From positions 1-16,433 of the forward strand of contig JAPHSI010000030.1 in NCBI GenBank assembly GCA_026193155.1: a stretch of 16,433 bases of DNA. The letters run 5' to 3'. Below are positions 14,266 to 16,433 of this stretch, piece after piece (positions within the stretch are counted from its first letter, which is position 1; every line of letters begins with the position of its first letter). Both the position numbers and the translations under genes were made by a program. The DNA is from Sulfurimonadaceae bacterium. Its GTDB lineage: Bacteria > Campylobacterota > Campylobacteria > Campylobacterales > Sulfurimonadaceae. The notes beneath the pieces were generated by a model. It had not been told where the DNA came from and searched no databases. It was given only the letters and a program-made list of their open reading frames with translations.

Positions 14266-14318
14266 ATTAGTTTACATTTTACAATAACCTCATAAATATG
14301 GCCTCAATCTATATCTGC

Positions 14319-14339
14319 TATAATAATGCAATAAAGGAG
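14319..14339 (+). promoter_or_regulatory. -10 box and ribosome binding site of the cytochrome b gene
   Basis: TATAAT at 14319-14324 lies close before AAAGGAG at 14333-14339, which stands five bases ahead of the ATG at 14345. The leader would be only about 14 nt. No clear -35 is seen, as is usual for vegetative promoters of this phylum. Confidence 0.55.
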
Positions 14340-14344
14340 TTCAA

Positions 14345-14914
14345 ATGAAATACTCTATATCTTTTCGCATCTGGCACTGGTTAAATGCAATAGTAGTCTT
14401 GGGACTGCTTGCAACTGTATTTTTACGTAAAACTTTTCTAAGCTGGAGAACAAATTCAGAAATACTAATGGACAAACTCTTCGATATGGACATAGAGATA
14501 AGTCTTGAGCAGGCGAAGATTTTGGCAAAAGCAGTTCGTGCAGGTATGTGGGAGTGGCATATCATACTTGGTTATGCCCTTGTGTTTTTGATTATCTTTA
14601 GGATAGTTCTATATTTTAAAGATTCATCCATCAGAGAGAGTTTCAGCTCTTTAACACCGCATAAAAAAGCCGTTCATATTTTATATTATGTCATTTATGC
14701 AACCCTTATTTTCATGAGTATCTCAGGTTTTATGATCTATTTTTATCAAGATTTGGGATTCTCAAAAGAGCTTGCACATGACATTAAAGAGATTCATGAG
14801 TTTGTGTTTAATGTTATCATGTACTTTGTACCGATTCATATAGCGGGCGTTATCATCGCCGATAACACCGAGGAAAAAGGCTTGGTATCTTCGATGATAA
14901 ACGGAAAAGAGTGA
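14345..14914 (+). CDS. Cytochrome b561-type four-helix membrane haem protein
   Basis: 189 residues with four predicted membrane helices (about 13-28, 72-91, 112-133, 152-172), matching the b561 / Ni-Fe hydrogenase b-type cytochrome family. Candidate haem ligands are H11 (RIWHWLNA) in helix 1, H72 (EWHIILGY) in helix 2, and H151 and H165 (IHEFVFN, VPIHIAGV) in helix 4. These proteins pass electrons between the quinone pool and a partner dehydrogenase or a periplasmic cytochrome. No partner gene is adjacent, so the electron donor is unknown. It is the only complete plus-strand gene here, is divergent from katG, and converges on nifU with a gap of 6 bp and no visible terminator. Confidence 0.85.
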   Translation: MKYSISFRIWHWLNAIVVLGLLATVFLRKTFLSWRTNSEILMDKLFDMDIEISLEQAKILAKAVRAGMWEWHIILGYALVFLIIFRIVLYFKDSSIRESFSSLTPHKKAVHILYYVIYATLIFMSISGFMIYFYQDLGFSKELAHDIKEIHEFVFNVIMYFVPIHIAGVIIADNTEEKGLVSSMINGKE

Positions 14915-14920
14915 TAGTTC

Positions 14921-15901
14921 CTAAATAGGCATCACTCTGATATTATCATCAAGGTTCTGTTTAAGTGTAGATTCTATGGCATAGAGTGTACCCGTACTTC
15001 CTGTAGAACAGGTTGAACACGCTCCAAGATATTTTATATAGATATCATGGAACTCATCATTTTCTTTTATATCTACTACTTCCATATCTCCACCATCCAT
15101 TACAAGCATCGGACGTACATACTCTTCAACCACTGCATCTACGGCACGTGTTTTTTGTACAAGACTCATAGATGCAAAGTTCGGTTTTTCATCAGGAGCT
15201 GTATTTGCAGCTTCGATTAGTTTCTCTTTTTCCATCTCTGCTCTTGTGTCTCTTAAAATATCAACAAGGTAGATATCTTTAACCTCATGTCCACCCGGTT
15301 CGATACAAGACTTACAAAATGCACCCGCTTTTGTATAATCAGTAATCTCTTCAATGCTTTTTAAATCATTCAGTTTAATAACCTCAACTAAAGTATCATA
15401 TGAAACCCTTGCACATTCACACACTATGAACTCAGTCTCAAAACTTTGCATATCTACACCTTTGTATGTAGCAGCAGCTTTTTTAATAACATCGTAAGCC
15501 ATAACAGAACAATGCATCTTCTGAGGTGGAACAGCAGGTGTACTTGGGTTGTCACGCATAGCTTTCTCAACGTCTATATTTGTGATTTTTACGGCTTCAT
15601 CTACGGTCTTGCCCATACACAACTCTGTCATAATATCACTACTTGCAATAGCGGTACCACAGCCAAAACTTTTAAACTTACTCCCTATGATTTTGTCAGT
15701 ATCTTTTTCAACCGCCCAATAAAGCCTTACAGCATCTCCACAGCTCTCAGCTCCAAAATCAGCCACGATAAGCTTTGCGTTCATAGCTTCGGCTTCCTCT
15801 TCTGTTATATGCCCTTGATGTTGAGGGTTGTTCATCCTATCAACAACTATACTACTGTACTCATCCCAAATCGATCCGCTTACTAAACTACCTTTTGCCA
15901 T
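14921..15901 (-). CDS. nifU: Fe-S cluster scaffold protein NifU (three-domain)
   Basis: 326 residues in three domains. The IscU-like N-terminal domain has C54 and D56 (AESCGDAVRL), C81 (FGCGTAIASSD) and C131 (KMHCSVMAYD). A central permanent 2Fe-2S domain has C161, C163, C196 and C199 (VCECARVS, AFCKSCIEPGGHE). The C-terminal Nfu domain has C295 and C298 in GACSTCSTGS. It receives sulfur from a cysteine desulfurase (NifS) and builds clusters for NifH and the P-cluster/FeMo-co precursors. In Campylobacterota such as Helicobacter, NifU with NifS is the general Fe-S system, and this protein has that phylum's look (IWDEYSSIVVDRMNNP start, SKFKSFGCGTAIASSD). No nifS is found next to it. AAAGGA precedes the ATG, and a putative sigma-54-like element lies upstream. 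Confidence 0.96.
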   Translation of the reverse strand: MAKGSLVSGSIWDEYSSIVVDRMNNPQHQGHITEEEAEAMNAKLIVADFGAESCGDAVRLYWAVEKDTDKIIGSKFKSFGCGTAIASSDIMTELCMGKTVDEAVKITNIDVEKAMRDNPSTPAVPPQKMHCSVMAYDVIKKAAATYKGVDMQSFETEFIVCECARVSYDTLVEVIKLNDLKSIEEITDYTKAGAFCKSCIEPGGHEVKDIYLVDILRDTRAEMEKEKLIEAANTAPDEKPNFASMSLVQKTRAVDAVVEEYVRPMLVMDGGDMEVVDIKENDEFHDIYIKYLGACSTCSTGSTGTLYAIESTLKQNLDDNIRVMPI

Positions 15902-15940
15902 AACTTATATCCTTTAAGGGTGTTCATTGTTATATGTATT

Positions 15941-15955
15941 TACATAAATAGTTCC
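15941..15955 (-). promoter_or_regulatory. Putative sigma-54-like (-24/-12) promoter of nifU
   Basis: The minus strand reads GGAACTATTTATGTA, with GG at 15955-15954, ten bases, then GT at 15943-15942. It agrees with the nifH element in 12 of 15 positions and lies 54 bp from the ATG, against 53 bp for nifH. The remaining stretch to 16131 is AT-rich with no gene; a similar GGAACACTA at 16047-16055 lacks the correct spacing. Confidence 0.5.
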
Positions 15956-16085
15956 GTAGAGTAAAATTTTGTATTTTAAAGATTTAGTATGTTTTTGGCT
16001 AAATCATGCCATTTTGCAATAAATATATAATTTAAATTAACATTTTTAGTGTTCCTTTATTTAGCTGATTTCAAGTTAATCTATA

Positions 16086-16126
16086 TATAATGTTCGTTGA
16101 ATAAATAATTAAATATACGAAAGGAA
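16086..16126 (+). promoter_or_regulatory. -10 box and ribosome binding site before the right-edge ORF
   Basis: TATAAT at 16086-16091 is followed by AAAGGAA at 16120-16126. The Shine-Dalgarno stands five bases before an ATT codon at 16132, the same spacing as between AAAGGAG and ATG of the cytochrome b gene. It decides the start chosen for the next ORF. Confidence 0.5.
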
Positions 16127-16131
16127 CTTAC

Positions 16132-16433
16132 ATTAAAAACTATAACTTTAAACAAATCATTCTCAAAAAATTAGATTCACTTTTAAATTCACCAATTGAA
16201 AAAAAGATAACTTATGGTTTATTTGTTCTTGGAACTAGCATGGTTATCCCAAAATTATATAGTTCTCTAAGTATTAAATTACAGACAGAGTCATTTTCAA
16301 TAGAAGCTGTAAATAATTCTGGTTTAGATGTAATAAATAATATTGGTATTTTACTAATTTTTATATCTATTTTCTTATTAATTTTATTTAATAGCCAGTT
16401 AGTTAATATTAGCTATATAAAAAAGAAGATTTC
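16132..16433 (+). CDS. Partial membrane protein, possible ATT start, runs off the right edge
   Basis: An open frame of about 100 codons continues past the window end. No ATG, GTG or TTG occurs in frame between an upstream stop (16102) and a Met codon at 16240, except an ATT at 16132 set five bases behind AAAGGAA. From there the protein would begin (M)KNYNFKQIILKKLDSLLN, a lysine-rich amphipathic stretch, then one hydrophobic segment (about 37-50, TYGLFVLGTSMVIP) and a strong one (about 81-93, IGILLIFISIFLLILF). If ATG 16240 is used instead, the first helix is lost. The codon use is very AT-rich. No family is recognised; two membrane segments around a short outer loop would fit the start of a sensor, but this is a guess. 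Confidence 0.5.
   Translation, partial: MKNYNFKQIILKKLDSLLNSPIEKKITYGLFVLGTSMVIPKLYSSLSIKLQTESFSIEAVNNSGLDVINNIGILLIFISIFLLILFNSQLVNISYIKKKI

Noticed and set aside
14300..14318. GG...GC pair upstream of the cytochrome b gene as a sigma-54 promoter
   Set aside because: The spacing is 15 bases instead of 10, and a good TATAAT box stands beside the gene.
15446..15886. Plus-strand open frame of 146 codons opposite nifU
   Set aside because: It lies wholly inside nifU on the other strand, lacks a ribosome site, and NifU conservation explains the open frame.
16038..16055. Another GGAACACTA on the minus strand resembling the nif element
   Set aside because: The TATGTA half is replaced by AAAATGT, the GG-to-GT gap is 12 instead of 10, and it lies about 150 bp from the nifU start.

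Overview
The window looks like chromosomal DNA from a nitrogen-fixing Campylobacterota (Epsilonproteobacteria) bacterium. The DNA is AT-rich, the promoters carry TATAAT-type -10 boxes with no obvious -35, and the NifU reads like the three-domain NifU that this phylum uses as its general Fe-S scaffold. I cannot fix the genus from sequence alone. Every gene except a small cytochrome b and a partial ORF at the right edge lies on the minus strand, so transcription mostly runs from high to low coordinates.

Layout in transcription order: nifU (14921-15901) stands alone. A divergent pair follows, a cytochrome b561-type protein on the plus strand (14345-14914) and katG on the minus strand (12004-14181). 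A 256-bp gap then leads into the structural nitrogenase operon: nifH, an unrecognised 119-residue gene, nifD and nifK. This operon ends in a clear intrinsic terminator at 7289-7319. modA (molybdate-binding protein) comes next, without modB or modC in the window. A second operon follows: a 30-residue membrane peptide absent from ordinary ORF calls, an aldo/keto reductase, a fumarate-reductase-like flavoprotein, and nifT. The last block is nifA, a peroxiredoxin-fold protein without its catalytic cysteine, a SIR2-like protein without its catalytic histidine, and the start of a ClpX paralogue that runs off the left edge. The genes after nifA overlap one another by 4 to 11 bp.

How it fits together: NifHDK make Mo-nitrogenase, ModA supplies molybdate, NifU supplies Fe-S clusters, NifA is the sigma-54 activator, and KatG may limit peroxide stress. 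The main new observation is a shared element, GGAAC-N2-T-N-TATGTA, 51 to 54 bp upstream of the start codons of nifH, the 30-residue peptide gene and nifU. Its GG-N10-GT layout resembles a -24/-12 sigma-54 promoter with T in place of the usual C at -12. Other points of interest are the tightly overlapped nifA / pseudo-peroxidase / pseudo-SIR2 / ClpX block, which may be a nif-dedicated regulatory or proteolytic module, the unknown gene between nifH and nifD, and a 12-residue insertion in NifH. nifB, nifE, nifN, nifS, nifV and nifX are not in this window. No CRISPR array, insertion sequence, tRNA or rRNA was seen.
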